In this document: positions 1 to 9,500 of the stretch, one piece after another | Layout of the letters: every line of letters starts with the position of its first letter | How positions within the stretch are numbered: position 1 is the first letter of the stretch | From: Paraflavitalea pollutisoli | GTDB taxonomy: Bacteria; Bacteroidota; Bacteroidia; Chitinophagales; Chitinophagaceae | DNA length: 64,000 bases | Direction of reading: 5' to 3' | Assembly: GCF_029360705.1 (NCBI RefSeq) | Contig: NZ_JARKMX010000014.1 | Span: 868,001 to 932,000, forward strand | The notes under the pieces: model-generated | Databases searched by the model: none | Told to the model about the DNA's origin: nothing | The model's input: only the letters and a program-made list of their open reading frames with translations | Made by a program: the position numbers and the translations under genes

Positions 1-1
1 G

Positions 2-844
2 AAGATCAGCAAAGGTGCTGTGCTGGCTACCCTGGAAGATCAGCAGTACATTCAGTTGCAGGAAGACTACCTGACGGCCAAAAGTAAACTGGGCTTTGCC
101 GAGGCCGATTTTTCCCGTCAGCAAGGCCTGAATGCCACCAAAGCCGTAAGCGATAAAGTGTTCCAGCAGGTGCGTAGTGAATATGAAAGCCAGAAGATCC
201 TGGTGCGTTCACTCGCCGAAAAACTGCGGCTGATCGGCATCAACCCTGCATCGCTCAATGAAAATACAATCTCACGCAGCATTCACCTGTATGCGCCCAT
301 CAGTGGTTATGTGAGTAAAGTAAATGTCAATATCGGCAAGTATGTAAGTCCTACAGATGTGTTATTCGAACTGATCAGCCCGAATGACCTGCACCTCAGC
401 CTGACAGTATTTGAGAACCATGCGGCCAATCTGCGGAAGGGTCAGCCTGTGGTCTGCTACTCCAATAGCAACCCCGGTGTCAAATACCAGGCAACAGTTG
501 AACTGATCACGCCTGCTGTTAACGAAGAACGTTCAGCCGAGGTACACTGTCATTTCTTACAGGGATCCAAAGACCTCATGCCCGGTATGTTCATGAATGC
601 GGAGATCGAGTTCAACAATGCACAAGTATTGTCGGTACCCGAGGATGCAGTGGTGAAATGGAGCAACGCGTATTATGTTTTCGTGGAAGAAGCACCCAAT
701 ACCTTCAAATTGCTGCCTGTGGAGACCGGCGTATCCCATGGAGGCTATACCGAGCTCAAAACAGCCCTGGCCGAGGATAAAAAATTGGTTACCAAGAACG
801 CGTATACACTACTGATGAAGATGAAGAACAGTGCGGAAGAATAA
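2..844 (+). CDS. Efflux RND transporter periplasmic adaptor (HlyD/CzcB type), 5'-truncated
   Basis: This is the C-terminal part of a membrane-fusion protein that links an inner-membrane RND pump to an outer-membrane channel in the periplasm. The reading frame is open from the window edge, so the true start is off the window and the GTG at 20 is not the start. Visible parts are an alpha-helical hairpin region (about residues 20-75), then a lipoyl/barrel-sandwich half with the typical 'APISGYV' and 'VNIGKYVSP' turns, a beta-barrel region, and a membrane-proximal domain containing 'VPEDAVV'. The pump and outer-membrane genes would lie to the left. Substrate cannot be told; CzcB/CusB-type heavy-metal adaptors are the nearest style. 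The gene is closed by a strong hairpin terminator. Confidence 0.9.
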   Translation, partial: KISKGAVLATLEDQQYIQLQEDYLTAKSKLGFAEADFSRQQGLNATKAVSDKVFQQVRSEYESQKILVRSLAEKLRLIGINPASLNENTISRSIHLYAPISGYVSKVNVNIGKYVSPTDVLFELISPNDLHLSLTVFENHAANLRKGQPVVCYSNSNPGVKYQATVELITPAVNEERSAEVHCHFLQGSKDLMPGMFMNAEIEFNNAQVLSVPEDAVVKWSNAYYVFVEEAPNTFKLLPVETGVSHGGYTELKTALAEDKKLVTKNAYTLLMKMKNSAEE

Positions 845-890
845 AGCAACTTATTGACCTTGAGAGACCAGTATCCGTTCCCTATCATAC

Positions 891-920
891 AGCCTGATGG
901 TTCGCCATCAGGCTTTTGTC
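891..920 (+). terminator. Rho-independent terminator of the efflux adaptor gene
   Basis: A perfect 10-bp stem (891-900 with 905-914) closed by a TTCG tetraloop is followed by a T-rich run (914-920). It lies 47 bp after the adaptor stop codon. The next gene is convergent, so it may serve both strands. Confidence 0.85.
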
Positions 921-924
921 TTTC

Positions 925-1377
925 TTACAACGACCTGATCCACTGTTCTGCCAGTAAAGGGTCGGTAAAATAATGTTCCCGATCGTGGCTGTAGCTGGAT
1001 TCATACAGCTGGATTTTGGTTTCATCCTGGTGTGCATGTGCCGCAGCCGTGCAACGAATGCCACGTGTTACAACCAATGGTAGGTTCGCCGCTTCCTCAA
1101 ACAGATCGAGGTAGCCGACCCGCCAACCGTAAGCAGCCAGGCTTAAAGGAACAATACTCCGGAATCTTTTGTGCACCTCAAAATCTACGGCTTTGAAGCC
1201 GTACAGGTTGACGAAGATCTTAAAACTGCTTTCGTCAGGCAATTGACTGAACGCAGTTTGAAGCGATCGCTCCCATCGCTCAATATCATTGCTGTTTACC
1301 TGACCGCTGAGGCTAGTAATGATCATACCCGCATCAGGATTCCAGGTAGTGTCGGCTATGACAGTATTGTTCATCAT
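925..1377 (-). CDS. Small STAS/SpoIIAA-like hypothetical protein
   Basis: A 150-residue soluble protein with no signal peptide or membrane segment. The pattern of a short strand with 'GQVNSNDIERWERSL', then 'FKIFVNLYGFKAVDF' and a later helix-strand repeat resembles SpoIIAA/STAS-like (SEC14-like) single-domain proteins, in which the strand ending in a conserved aspartate is central. That family assignment is inferred from fold-like pattern only. It stands alone, convergent to the efflux gene, and ends just beyond that gene's terminator. The tandem MM at the start leaves the exact start uncertain by one codon. Confidence 0.55.
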   Translation of the reverse strand: MMNNTVIADTTWNPDAGMIITSLSGQVNSNDIERWERSLQTAFSQLPDESSFKIFVNLYGFKAVDFEVHKRFRSIVPLSLAAYGWRVGYLDLFEEAANLPLVVTRGIRCTAAAHAHQDETKIQLYESSYSHDREHYFTDPLLAEQWIRSL

Positions 1378-1493
1378 GGAAAGCTACTATTGATAGCTGT
1401 TCAAACGAAGTGCAGTAGCATCAATCAGCCACTAAAACGTCCGAAATGCCCAAACTGAATTCCGAATGATGTAGCGGGACCGGTTTGGTATTC

Positions 1494-2111
1494 CTACCGT
1501 TTTCGTGCGTGCCGATACACCAGCCAGGTAACCCAACTCATCCAGATCATGACCAGCAGGAAAGTAGCCTTTTGCAGTACCGGCAGCGCATACAAACCAT
1601 AACCCGTATAGTACACATAATTGTTGACACCAATCATGCCGAGACAACCTGCACCCAAAATGACCAGCCGGTAACGGCGGTCTTTATAGAATGCCAGGAA
1701 GGTCGTCATCAGCGCATCAATGCCAGGAATACTGGCTAGCGTGATCACGAGATCATGGTGCCTGGATGACAAGAAAGGAGTGATCGCCATCGAGATTACA
1801 CCAGCACCTCTGATACAGATCTTGTGCGCCAGGCAACTGCCAAACAGGATAGGTACCTGCCACCAGAAGACAGCCAGTGAAAGACACAATAGGATCATGG
1901 CAGTCATCGCTACCCGCCAACCCGGATTTGCGGCTCCATTGGCCGCCTGAGGGCTCAGTAGTTCGCACCAATAATTGTGCAGGACGCTGAATCCCCCGGA
2001 TTGCGGATCGGCGTCCGAACCGCCGGGGTAAAGGGCGGCAGCGATGATATACAATAAAACAAAACTGCAAAAACCAAGGATCGGAGTAAGCAGGTAGATT
2101 CTATTGCGCAT
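1494..2111 (-). CDS. Integral membrane protein, DUF998-like
   Basis: A 205-residue protein with about six hydrophobic helices, an N-terminal 'PILGFCSFVLLYIIAAALYPGG'-like segment and a Trp/Tyr-rich C-terminal helix pair. This layout, with the short 'YPGGS' loop after helix 1, fits DUF998-type membrane proteins of unknown role; the family call is tentative. The ATG at 2111 is preferred over an upstream TTG because it directly precedes the basic 'RNRIYLL' leader. It is divergent from the M48 protease gene, with an imperfect inverted repeat between them. Confidence 0.55.
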   Translation of the reverse strand: MRNRIYLLTPILGFCSFVLLYIIAAALYPGGSDADPQSGGFSVLHNYWCELLSPQAANGAANPGWRVAMTAMILLCLSLAVFWWQVPILFGSCLAHKICIRGAGVISMAITPFLSSRHHDLVITLASIPGIDALMTTFLAFYKDRRYRLVILGAGCLGMIGVNNYVYYTGYGLYALPVLQKATFLLVMIWMSWVTWLVYRHARKR

Positions 2112-2120
2112 AGGCTTACT

Positions 2121-2139
2121 GTATGTATACAATACATGC
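2121..2139. promoter_or_regulatory. Imperfect inverted repeat in a divergent intergenic region
   Basis: An 8-3-8 inverted repeat (GTATGTAT - ACA - ATACATGC, seven of eight positions matching) lies immediately upstream of the minus-strand membrane-protein start, in the gap shared with the M48 protease gene. It could be a dimeric regulator site, but nothing identifies the regulator. Confidence 0.25.
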
Positions 2140-2202
2140 AGCTTCCGCGAATAGTTTTTAATAATTGTGAAAATAGGCTATATTAACCCATATTTTCACC
2201 CC

Positions 2203-4269
2203 ATGAACCCTCTATACCCTCCCAAACCCTTAAACGCAGATGCTGTCAGCATTACCCCGTCGGTCCAGTTCAAAAAAGAAGTCGTTGGTGTGGTCTATAC
2301 CATCGTACTGTTTTTTGCCGTCTACCTGCTATTGGTCATCGGTGCTGTATTGCTATCCATTGCCTGCTTTTACCTGGGCTATTCGCTGATCGTTGCCATG
2401 CCCAAATTCCTGACCCTGGTGATTGGCCTGGGGCTGATGGCGGTTGGTTTGTCACTAGTATACTTTCTCCTCAAGTTTATCTTTGCCAAACGAACCACCG
2501 ATAATTCACAGCGCGTTGAACTGAAAGAATCGGAGCAGCCGAGGCTTTTTGCGTTCATCCGCACATTGACAAAAGAAACTCAAACACCCTTCCCCAAGAA
2601 GATCTACCTCTCGGCTCAGGTCAATGCCTGTGTGTTCTATAATTCTTCCTTCTGGAGTATGTTCATTCCGGTTCGTAAAAACCTGGAGATTGGCCTTGGG
2701 CTGGTCAACGCTATCAACATGGGTGAATTCAAGGCCGTTATGGCGCATGAATTCGGGCACTTCAGCCAACGCAGCATGAAGCTGGGCAGTTTTACCTACA
2801 ACGTGAACCAGGTGATCTACAACATGCTGTATGAAAACAACAGCTACACCAATTTCCTCAATGCCTGGGGCAGCCTCGATGGTATTCTGGCCATATTCGC
2901 GTCCATCACGGTGGGTATTGCCCGTGGCATTCAATGGATACTCAAGCAGGTATACATGGTAATGAACAAGCGTTACATGAGCCTCAGCCGTGAAATGGAG
3001 TTTCATGCCGATGCGGTGGCCGCTTCTGTATCCGGAGGCAATAACCTGGTTACCGCTTTTCATCGTATCGAACTGGCCAGTGCCTCTTACAACCATGTAC
3101 TGGCAAAAGTCAATGAAGCCATCGAACGCAAGCAGGCTTCACAGAATGTATTTGCCGATCAGCTCGTTGTCATGCAACAAACCTCGCTCAGGCATGGTTT
3201 GTCTCTTCAACAGGGATTACCAGTGGTCACCCCGGCCTTTCTCACCAGCCGTTTCCCATCTCGTATCAATTACAAAGACCAGTGGGCCAGTCACCCTACT
3301 AATCAAGACCGTACAGAACGGTTACAACAACTGGGACTGGATGCGGCAGTAACCGATACGCCTGCCTGGGCCATCTTTGACCAGCCGGAAGCCCTGCAAT
3401 TGCGACTGACCAACCATATTTACAATACCGCACAGGTCGCGGTAGATGGCTTTCAATTGTATGCTGCCGATGAGTTCAAGCAGCGTTATGAAGACAACGA
3501 AGCAGCCTGGTCACTCCCCCCAGTCTACAAAGATTTCTTTGAGGGATACTATCCCTATCTGGCTCAACTACCAGCCGCCAATGCCACCACGGCTATTGCA
3601 TGGTCGACAATCGATACTACTGCCAACCGGCACCTGAAAGACCAACTGGCACGTACAACAGCCGACCTGCAGATCGTTGAAGCGATTGCTAAAGGCGATA
3701 CTGGCATCAAGTATTTTGATTTCGACGGCACCAAGCGTTCCGCCGGGGATGCCGCTGAAGTAGCCACTCTATTACGTACCGAAACTGCCAGCTTACAACA
3801 ACGCCGCCAGGAACTGGATCAGGAGCTACTCACCTGGTTGATGCAGGAAAACCGTGAAGGTTTACCACTGTACCGTAAATGGTTGCTGCTCGACCAACAA
3901 CTTGCCAATCCTGCCACGGCGATCATGAATACGGTGCAGCTATTTTCTGACCCGAATTTAACGATCGGCCGCTTACAAGGACAGATCGATGAGATCACTG
4001 AAATTCGTGAGCCTGCTTTGCGTACCCTCTGGCAACATTTGCTGGATGAACAGGTACTGCAGGCGGCAGATCCCCTCCATACCGAAATCACGGCATTTAT
4101 GGCCACCCGCTATGTGTACCTTACCGGTTCCGATTTCAACAATGAGGCATTCAATCACTTGCTGCGTACAGTAAGCAATACGGAGCATTGGATCGCAAAG
4201 CAGAAAATAGCCGCTTTCAGGGCCTGGTTGCAACCTACCGTTCCTACACAGCCTACTCTTCCTGCGTAA
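2203..4269 (+). CDS. M48-family membrane zinc metalloprotease (HtpX/Ste24-like)
   Basis: A 688-residue protein with two strong N-terminal membrane helices, then a peptidase M48 domain carrying HEFGH at about 182-186 and the downstream 'EFHADA' with the third zinc ligand Glu near 266. Another hydrophobic stretch lies between these motifs, as in HtpX. The long C-terminal half (about 330-688) is soluble, alpha-helical and Gln/Leu-rich. M48 proteases of this kind degrade misfolded membrane proteins, but the large extra domain makes the role here unclear. The ATG at 2203 is chosen over an in-frame GTG at 2167 because proteins of this type start with a Tyr-Pro-Pro-rich leader as here. A shared terminator with the AlkC-like gene follows. 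Confidence 0.85.
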   Translation: MNPLYPPKPLNADAVSITPSVQFKKEVVGVVYTIVLFFAVYLLLVIGAVLLSIACFYLGYSLIVAMPKFLTLVIGLGLMAVGLSLVYFLLKFIFAKRTTDNSQRVELKESEQPRLFAFIRTLTKETQTPFPKKIYLSAQVNACVFYNSSFWSMFIPVRKNLEIGLGLVNAINMGEFKAVMAHEFGHFSQRSMKLGSFTYNVNQVIYNMLYENNSYTNFLNAWGSLDGILAIFASITVGIARGIQWILKQVYMVMNKRYMSLSREMEFHADAVAASVSGGNNLVTAFHRIELASASYNHVLAKVNEAIERKQASQNVFADQLVVMQQTSLRHGLSLQQGLPVVTPAFLTSRFPSRINYKDQWASHPTNQDRTERLQQLGLDAAVTDTPAWAIFDQPEALQLRLTNHIYNTAQVAVDGFQLYAADEFKQRYEDNEAAWSLPPVYKDFFEGYYPYLAQLPAANATTAIAWSTIDTTANRHLKDQLARTTADLQIVEAIAKGDTGIKYFDFDGTKRSAGDAAEVATLLRTETASLQQRRQELDQELLTWLMQENREGLPLYRKWLLLDQQLANPATAIMNTVQLFSDPNLTIGRLQGQIDEITEIREPALRTLWQHLLDEQVLQAADPLHTEITAFMATRYVYLTGSDFNNEAFNHLLRTVSNTEHWIAKQKIAAFRAWLQPTVPTQPTLPA

Positions 4270-4280
4270 ACGCTGAAAAG

Positions 4281-4323
4281 AATAAATGCCGGGCCAGTCA
4301 ACCTGGTCCGGCATTTATTTTAC
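4281..4323. terminator. Bidirectional terminator between convergent genes
   Basis: A 17-bp stem with one G-U position (4281-4297 with 4303-4319) and a 5-base loop, flanked by A-rich and T-rich sequence. It separates the plus-strand M48 gene from the minus-strand AlkC-like gene and can act in both directions. Confidence 0.85.
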
Positions 4324-4340
4324 GTGTAATTCGTCGGGCC

Positions 4341-5441
4341 TTATTTGCTGACCGTAAATTTCTTGCTCGCCAACTCTACCCCGTTAATAACAATGGCTAG
4401 GGTATGCTGACCCGCATAGTGCTTGCGGGTGGTAAGGTCTCTGAAGGACTGGGCACGTTTAAATACAACCGGCTTACCGGGTTGGTAGGTATTTTCTGTG
4501 ATCTTAAATAATTTCCGGCTTCCCTTGCCACCCGACTTGACATAGTCGATACCATATTCTACCCTCAGCTTGATGGGTTGATCTCCCTTATTGATCAGCT
4601 CAAAGGTGAAATGCAGGGAATCTCCTATTCCGATGCTCTTATCGGTGATCCTGAGTTTATCAACGACTACTTTGTCGGATACTGCCAGGCCAAACAGCTT
4701 CATGGCTTGCGGATTGGCTTTACGCAACAAGGTCCGGCTACCATGTTTGATGATCCAATCGGTGCGGGGTGAGTATCCCTGCCACCGTCGTACAATAGCC
4801 AGTACGATATCAGGATTATCCTTAACGATATCATTCAGGTTATTAGCAACACTCTTGCGTACAAACTCTGCAGGATCGTCCTTTAGGTTCTCCAGGATGG
4901 GTAGTATGGGCGTCGGATCTTTTTTCAAGGCCGGCAGGGCCATGGCCCAGGGCAGACGCGGCCTGCATCCTTCACTTGAAAGCCGGCGCACGTGCAAACT
5001 CTCGTGCTTGGACCACTTAAGCAGCTGTTTCATGGCTTTCGCAGGATAGCGCACAATGAAGGGGCGGACAGCGAATTCACAACTGATGAACTGTGTGATG
5101 AATTCGATCGCTTTCATGGAGATGTCGTAATGCTCGATGCCGTACTTTTCTACATATTCCGTCAGGAACATATGTTCCAATCCACCGCGACCGCCCTCTT
5201 TGAGAACAGCCTCAATAAATGCATATAGCTGCTTTACTGCCTGCTCATAGGTTGGCGGCATGAACTGGTGTAACGTTTCGGCTATATGCTTCATACGCGC
5301 TTTCAATTCGCGCGCTTCCCATTCGTCGTCATGTATCTTTTTAAGAAATTGTTTCTTATCGAAGCCTTTGAGGGTTTTGCCAAGTATGCTGGTCAGCTTG
5401 TTGAAAAAGGTATCGTTGTAGAGGTTCTTGAATGGTTCCAC
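4341..5441 (-). CDS. DNA alkylation repair protein, AlkC-like (HEAT-repeat DNA glycosylase)
   Basis: A 366-residue soluble protein. Residues about 40-260 are helical repeats of the AlkC/AlkD type, with 'DPAEFVRKSVANNLND' and the family signature region 'WIIKHGSRTLLRKANPQA'. Residues about 268-366 form a beta-rich, Ig-like C-terminal domain, which is the feature separating AlkC from AlkD. The family excises cationic alkylated bases such as 3-methyladenine from DNA without base flipping. The start is a GTG at 5441; no closer ATG fits. It is monocistronic, 59 bp from the downstream end of the phosphotriesterase-family gene. Confidence 0.82.
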   Translation of the reverse strand: MEPFKNLYNDTFFNKLTSILGKTLKGFDKKQFLKKIHDDEWEARELKARMKHIAETLHQFMPPTYEQAVKQLYAFIEAVLKEGGRGGLEHMFLTEYVEKYGIEHYDISMKAIEFITQFISCEFAVRPFIVRYPAKAMKQLLKWSKHESLHVRRLSSEGCRPRLPWAMALPALKKDPTPILPILENLKDDPAEFVRKSVANNLNDIVKDNPDIVLAIVRRWQGYSPRTDWIIKHGSRTLLRKANPQAMKLFGLAVSDKVVVDKLRITDKSIGIGDSLHFTFELINKGDQPIKLRVEYGIDYVKSGGKGSRKLFKITENTYQPGKPVVFKRAQSFRDLTTRKHYAGQHTLAIVINGVELASKKFTVSK

Positions 5442-5500
5442 CTGCGCCTGATTTAGGCTGCAATATAGGAATTTGGAGCAAGGAGCAGTTGCTCATTGGT

Positions 5501-6535
5501 CTATGCGCGGCGAATGCCGGTTGTAAATGCCTGTACTGGGTTGTGCACAATGAGTTGATCGATGTCTGCCTGTGAAAACCCTTGTTCCCTGAGTAGGGGC
5601 AGCAACTTTGTGAATAGCGCCGTATAACCGACAAACGGCCCTCCATCGGGTTTTTCCGGATCGTACCAGCCCGCGTCATGCGCGACCAATACCCGTTGCA
5701 ACAATTGCTGTCCTTTAAGCTGGAGCAATGGTTTAACATAGTCGGCCGGATCTCCCCATCCAATTGCATCAAGACTTACCCAGGCTCCTGCCCGGGCCGC
5801 CTTTGCCTGTAAATGCAGGTCCGCTTCTTCCTGCGCATGCACCCACACAAAAGCAGCAGATTGTACGCCGGCGGCTTGTAATAGCTCGATTTGTTCGAAA
5901 GCGGCAGGCGCTCTGCCGGTATGGGAACAAATCGTAAGGCCGGTAGCCAGGTGTGTGATGGCGGCTGCCCGGACCAGTTTTTGGTGTACAGGTGTCAACT
6001 TACCTTCATCCACACTGATCTTGATAAAGCCAGGCCGAACCCCAGAATCCCCAATACCGTCTTTTGCTTCTTTGATCCATCGCGCCGCCAGTTGTTCTGC
6101 AGTTTCCGTATGTACCCAGGCTGGCAGGTATTTGTTGTTAAAGGCTCCGTAATAGCCCGTATTGGTTACGATATGCAACCCGCTTTTCTGTGCGACCATT
6201 TTCAGCAATAGTGGATCACGCCCTACAAAGGCCGGTGTGCAATCAAAGAAGGTTTTGACACCAGCAGCTTTTACCGCTTCGATAAAAGGCCAAGCTTTGT
6301 GAATGACAGCCTCCCGTTCCCAGCGATTTTCATTGATCTTTTCGGCCCCGATAAAATCAACCAGAATATGTTCGTGGATAAGCGTAGTGCCCATTTGGGC
6401 TGCTTTAACCGGGCCCAATACCGTCATGAGCGTCCCTTGCGCCTCCGGCCCTTCCCAACGCGTGTTGGCTATAGCACTGGTGGAGAGCAGACCTCCAACT
6501 GTTGATGTCAGGAATTGTCGACGGGATAATGGCAT
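5501..6535 (-). CDS. Secreted phosphotriesterase-family metal-dependent hydrolase (Tat substrate)
   Basis: A 344-residue protein beginning with a twin-arginine leader (SRRQFLT at 4-10, then a hydrophobic stretch), so it is probably exported folded. The amidohydrolase-type binuclear metal set is complete: H54 and H56 in 'IHEHI', the carboxylatable Lys172 in 'FIKISV', His205 in 'SHTGR', His233 in 'VHAQE' and Asp287 in 'AHDAG'. Family members are phosphotriesterases or, more often, lactonases; the natural substrate here is unknown. The start at 6535 is used rather than an upstream GTG-type extension, because it places the Tat motif at the N-terminus and leaves a 47-bp gap to the GH106-like gene, with which it is probably cotranscribed at the end of PUL1. 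Confidence 0.85.
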   Translation of the reverse strand: MPLSRRQFLTSTVGGLLSTSAIANTRWEGPEAQGTLMTVLGPVKAAQMGTTLIHEHILVDFIGAEKINENRWEREAVIHKAWPFIEAVKAAGVKTFFDCTPAFVGRDPLLLKMVAQKSGLHIVTNTGYYGAFNNKYLPAWVHTETAEQLAARWIKEAKDGIGDSGVRPGFIKISVDEGKLTPVHQKLVRAAAITHLATGLTICSHTGRAPAAFEQIELLQAAGVQSAAFVWVHAQEEADLHLQAKAARAGAWVSLDAIGWGDPADYVKPLLQLKGQQLLQRVLVAHDAGWYDPEKPDGGPFVGYTALFTKLLPLLREQGFSQADIDQLIVHNPVQAFTTGIRRA

Positions 6536-6582
6536 GGAGTGAAGATATGTATAATTGCAGGGATCCTGCCGAAGCTTTGCCC

Positions 6583-9500
6583 CTACTCCTTCATCGACCA
6601 AAAAGTAACCGGCCCAACCAGGCCCGAGGGCTGCAGGGGACTATCGGGTTTATAAGGATAGTAAGGCATCCAGCTTTTACGCTGATCAACGGGCTGCCGG
6701 CTATCGCCAATAAGCCGGTTCACATAGGTACTGACCACGGTTATTTCGAGTTTGTTCTCACCAGCCTTCAGTGCTGGCGTGATGTCGATTTGCCAGGGAG
6801 CCGTCCACAGGGTGCCTAATTCTTTTCCATTCAGCTTCACCTGTGCCAGGTTATATACTACTCCCAGGTTCATCCATGCTTTTTCTCCCTTGGTCAATGT
6901 ATAACCGGTGAAACTGGTTTTGTAGACTGCCGGACCTGAATAGTATTTAATGTTATCTGCTGATTGCTGGCTCCAATCTTCCAGTTTGTTTAGCACCATA
7001 GCCTTTGCCGGCCCACGCATAGCCGTATCAAACTGCACTGTCCATTGCCTGCTGTGCGATTGCAGTGGCTTTAGCTTCGGAAAATTCACTCCAGGGATCT
7101 TTCCTATTGCCGGCCGTCTGAATACGATAAAAGCGCTTTGCAATGGCTCCAGTTTCAGGGGAACTACGGTATGCCTTCCCTCGATCCGATATTCAGGTAG
7201 CGAACGCATGTCGCCCGTTGTGGCATCCCACCATTCGGGCTGTAAACCCGTCACCCGAAAAGCAGGCTCAAAACCCAATGTCGTTTCGGTTTGGTTCGTG
7301 ATAAAATAAATCTCCGCCCCGGGAAGCGCCCGATGCGTGTACAGTATCTGGCTGCCGGTATTGCTGATGAAATCAGGGGGTGTCTGCACCAAAGCCAATG
7401 CCAGTTTCATCGTCATGTCCCTCAACACCATTCCTTTTCCCAGGGTCGCTTGTTTTGTCTGAATGCCATCTACCCCCTGCCACATTTCGGCAGCGGTGCG
7501 CTGCACCTGCATATCGGAAGCAGGATAGTGTTGCAATCCTGGGGCTCTCTTGGGTGGTGCGCCCAATATGGCAGCACCCGCCTGTACCAGTTCTTTGATC
7601 TTTACCAATACACCTGGCCGCATCGTTTCAGCAGGCGGAAGTACCAGCAACCGGTACGACATGCCATCCGGCAATACCATACGTCCGTCTTTAACCGTCA
7701 GTTTGGCGATAGCTTCCGCATTTATATAGTCGAACTGATAACCAGCCGGCAACTCCGGTTCACGAATGCCCGTCATCTTGGGTGCATCATCTCCGATATA
7801 ATAAGCGACATCATTCACTGGTTTGCCTTGTTGCAACAGAAAATTGCAGCGTCTGATATAATCGATAAATGCTTTGCTGTAATTGAACCAGGTATTGTGC
7901 CGGTTGAATTCTGTACCAAACCAGGCATTCACGCCCGGCTTTTTATCTTCATAAGGCTGGTGAATATAAACGTGTAACAAGGTGTTGTTGATGCCCTCGG
8001 TGAAAGACCAGTCGCCCCGTTTTTTCAACATGGCGGGATAACGCCCGAATGAATTTCCTGCGGCAGTAAAGGACTCTGCCGACACTTTTGTTTTGCCGTA
8101 AATATGTGCTGCGGAGGAAGCCGCCCTGTTTTCAATACTGCCCAACTCTCCTTCACTCCAAAATTCTCCCGACACTTCATCTGCCTGTCCGCCATATTGC
8201 AGGAACTCGGCAGGGAATCCCCAATGGCCATAGTTTTCCAGCCACAACTTCATACCATGCTGATTGGCCTCTGTACGCAGTCCACCTACGTAGTGCGTGG
8301 CCACCCTGTCGGCAATAAAGCGCCGCAGGTCCCATAGAAATCGATTGGACAATTCAACACTATTTACTACCCGGCCAGACAACACGGGCAGCCAACGCAA
8401 GGGATCGTACCCCATGGCCGTGTGGAAATCTGCCGCCATATCGTCTGTCCAGTTCTGTGACCCCGTTTCGTAACTATCGGCAACCAGCCACTTTAATGCA
8501 GCCCGGTGCTCTGGCGCGATACGTTGTTGTATGGTGCCTGCAAAGGCACTAAAATGCTTTGGCAGCATGGCACGGTTCATTTTATCGACTTCCAGCCCCT
8601 TGCCTGCCGGGCTGGCAGGCGCATTGGTAACACCGGTAGGTACCATCCCATACCGCACAATGATCCAATCGCCTTTCGGTACATTCCAATGCAAAGTGCC
8701 ATTGGGGGAAAGTTGCCGTGTAAGATCCATGACTTTATTGGCATCGATCACCAGGTCTTTCGATTCCGGTTCCGGTTGATTGCTCCATTGGTATTCCCTC
8801 CAGGCCGGTAAAGGAGACTGATACATCTTAGCCAACTGCTTCTCCATATAGTGATCGATCACGGGGGAGGCAGCCAGCTTAATCTCCGCCAGGCCGGCCT
8901 TTCCTTTGATGGCACTGATCACCAGTCTGAAGACTTTTGCCGTAGTAGTAGGAAATGAAATTGCTACGGGGGCATAGGGCAGGAACCCTACATTGAGTTG
9001 GGGATTGGAACGGTCCAGTTCCAGTTCATCGACCGTGGTAAACGAACTTCCGTCTCCCGCTTGCAATTGCACGTGTGCGCGGAAAGGGGTAGCCGCGGGA
9101 TACAATACCATACTGCGGGCAGTAAAGGCTTTTGTTACCGTAAGGTTTATGGTTATTTCCTGTGTGTTGGCGGGAAACAAGACTTCTGAAGCTGGATCTC
9201 TATCAGTCAGATTGATAGTGTTGCTCAACACAATCGAGCTAGCAACTACGGGATTGTACAGCGCGATCTCTTCCTGGTCCATGGCGGGGGCCGGATAGGC
9301 CATCACTGCCACTGGCTGAAAATCTGGCCGCTCCACCTGTAGAGGCAAGGAAATCCGCTTGGGACCCTTAACCCGCCATTCAACAGCAGTAAGGTACCGC
9401 ATGCTTTGTGCAGGCTTGATCCAGGGCCCGCCAGACTGGCTCCATCCCGGGCCATTGAACAGGCCAATTTCTATACCGTGTTGCGAAGCGGAACGTACGG

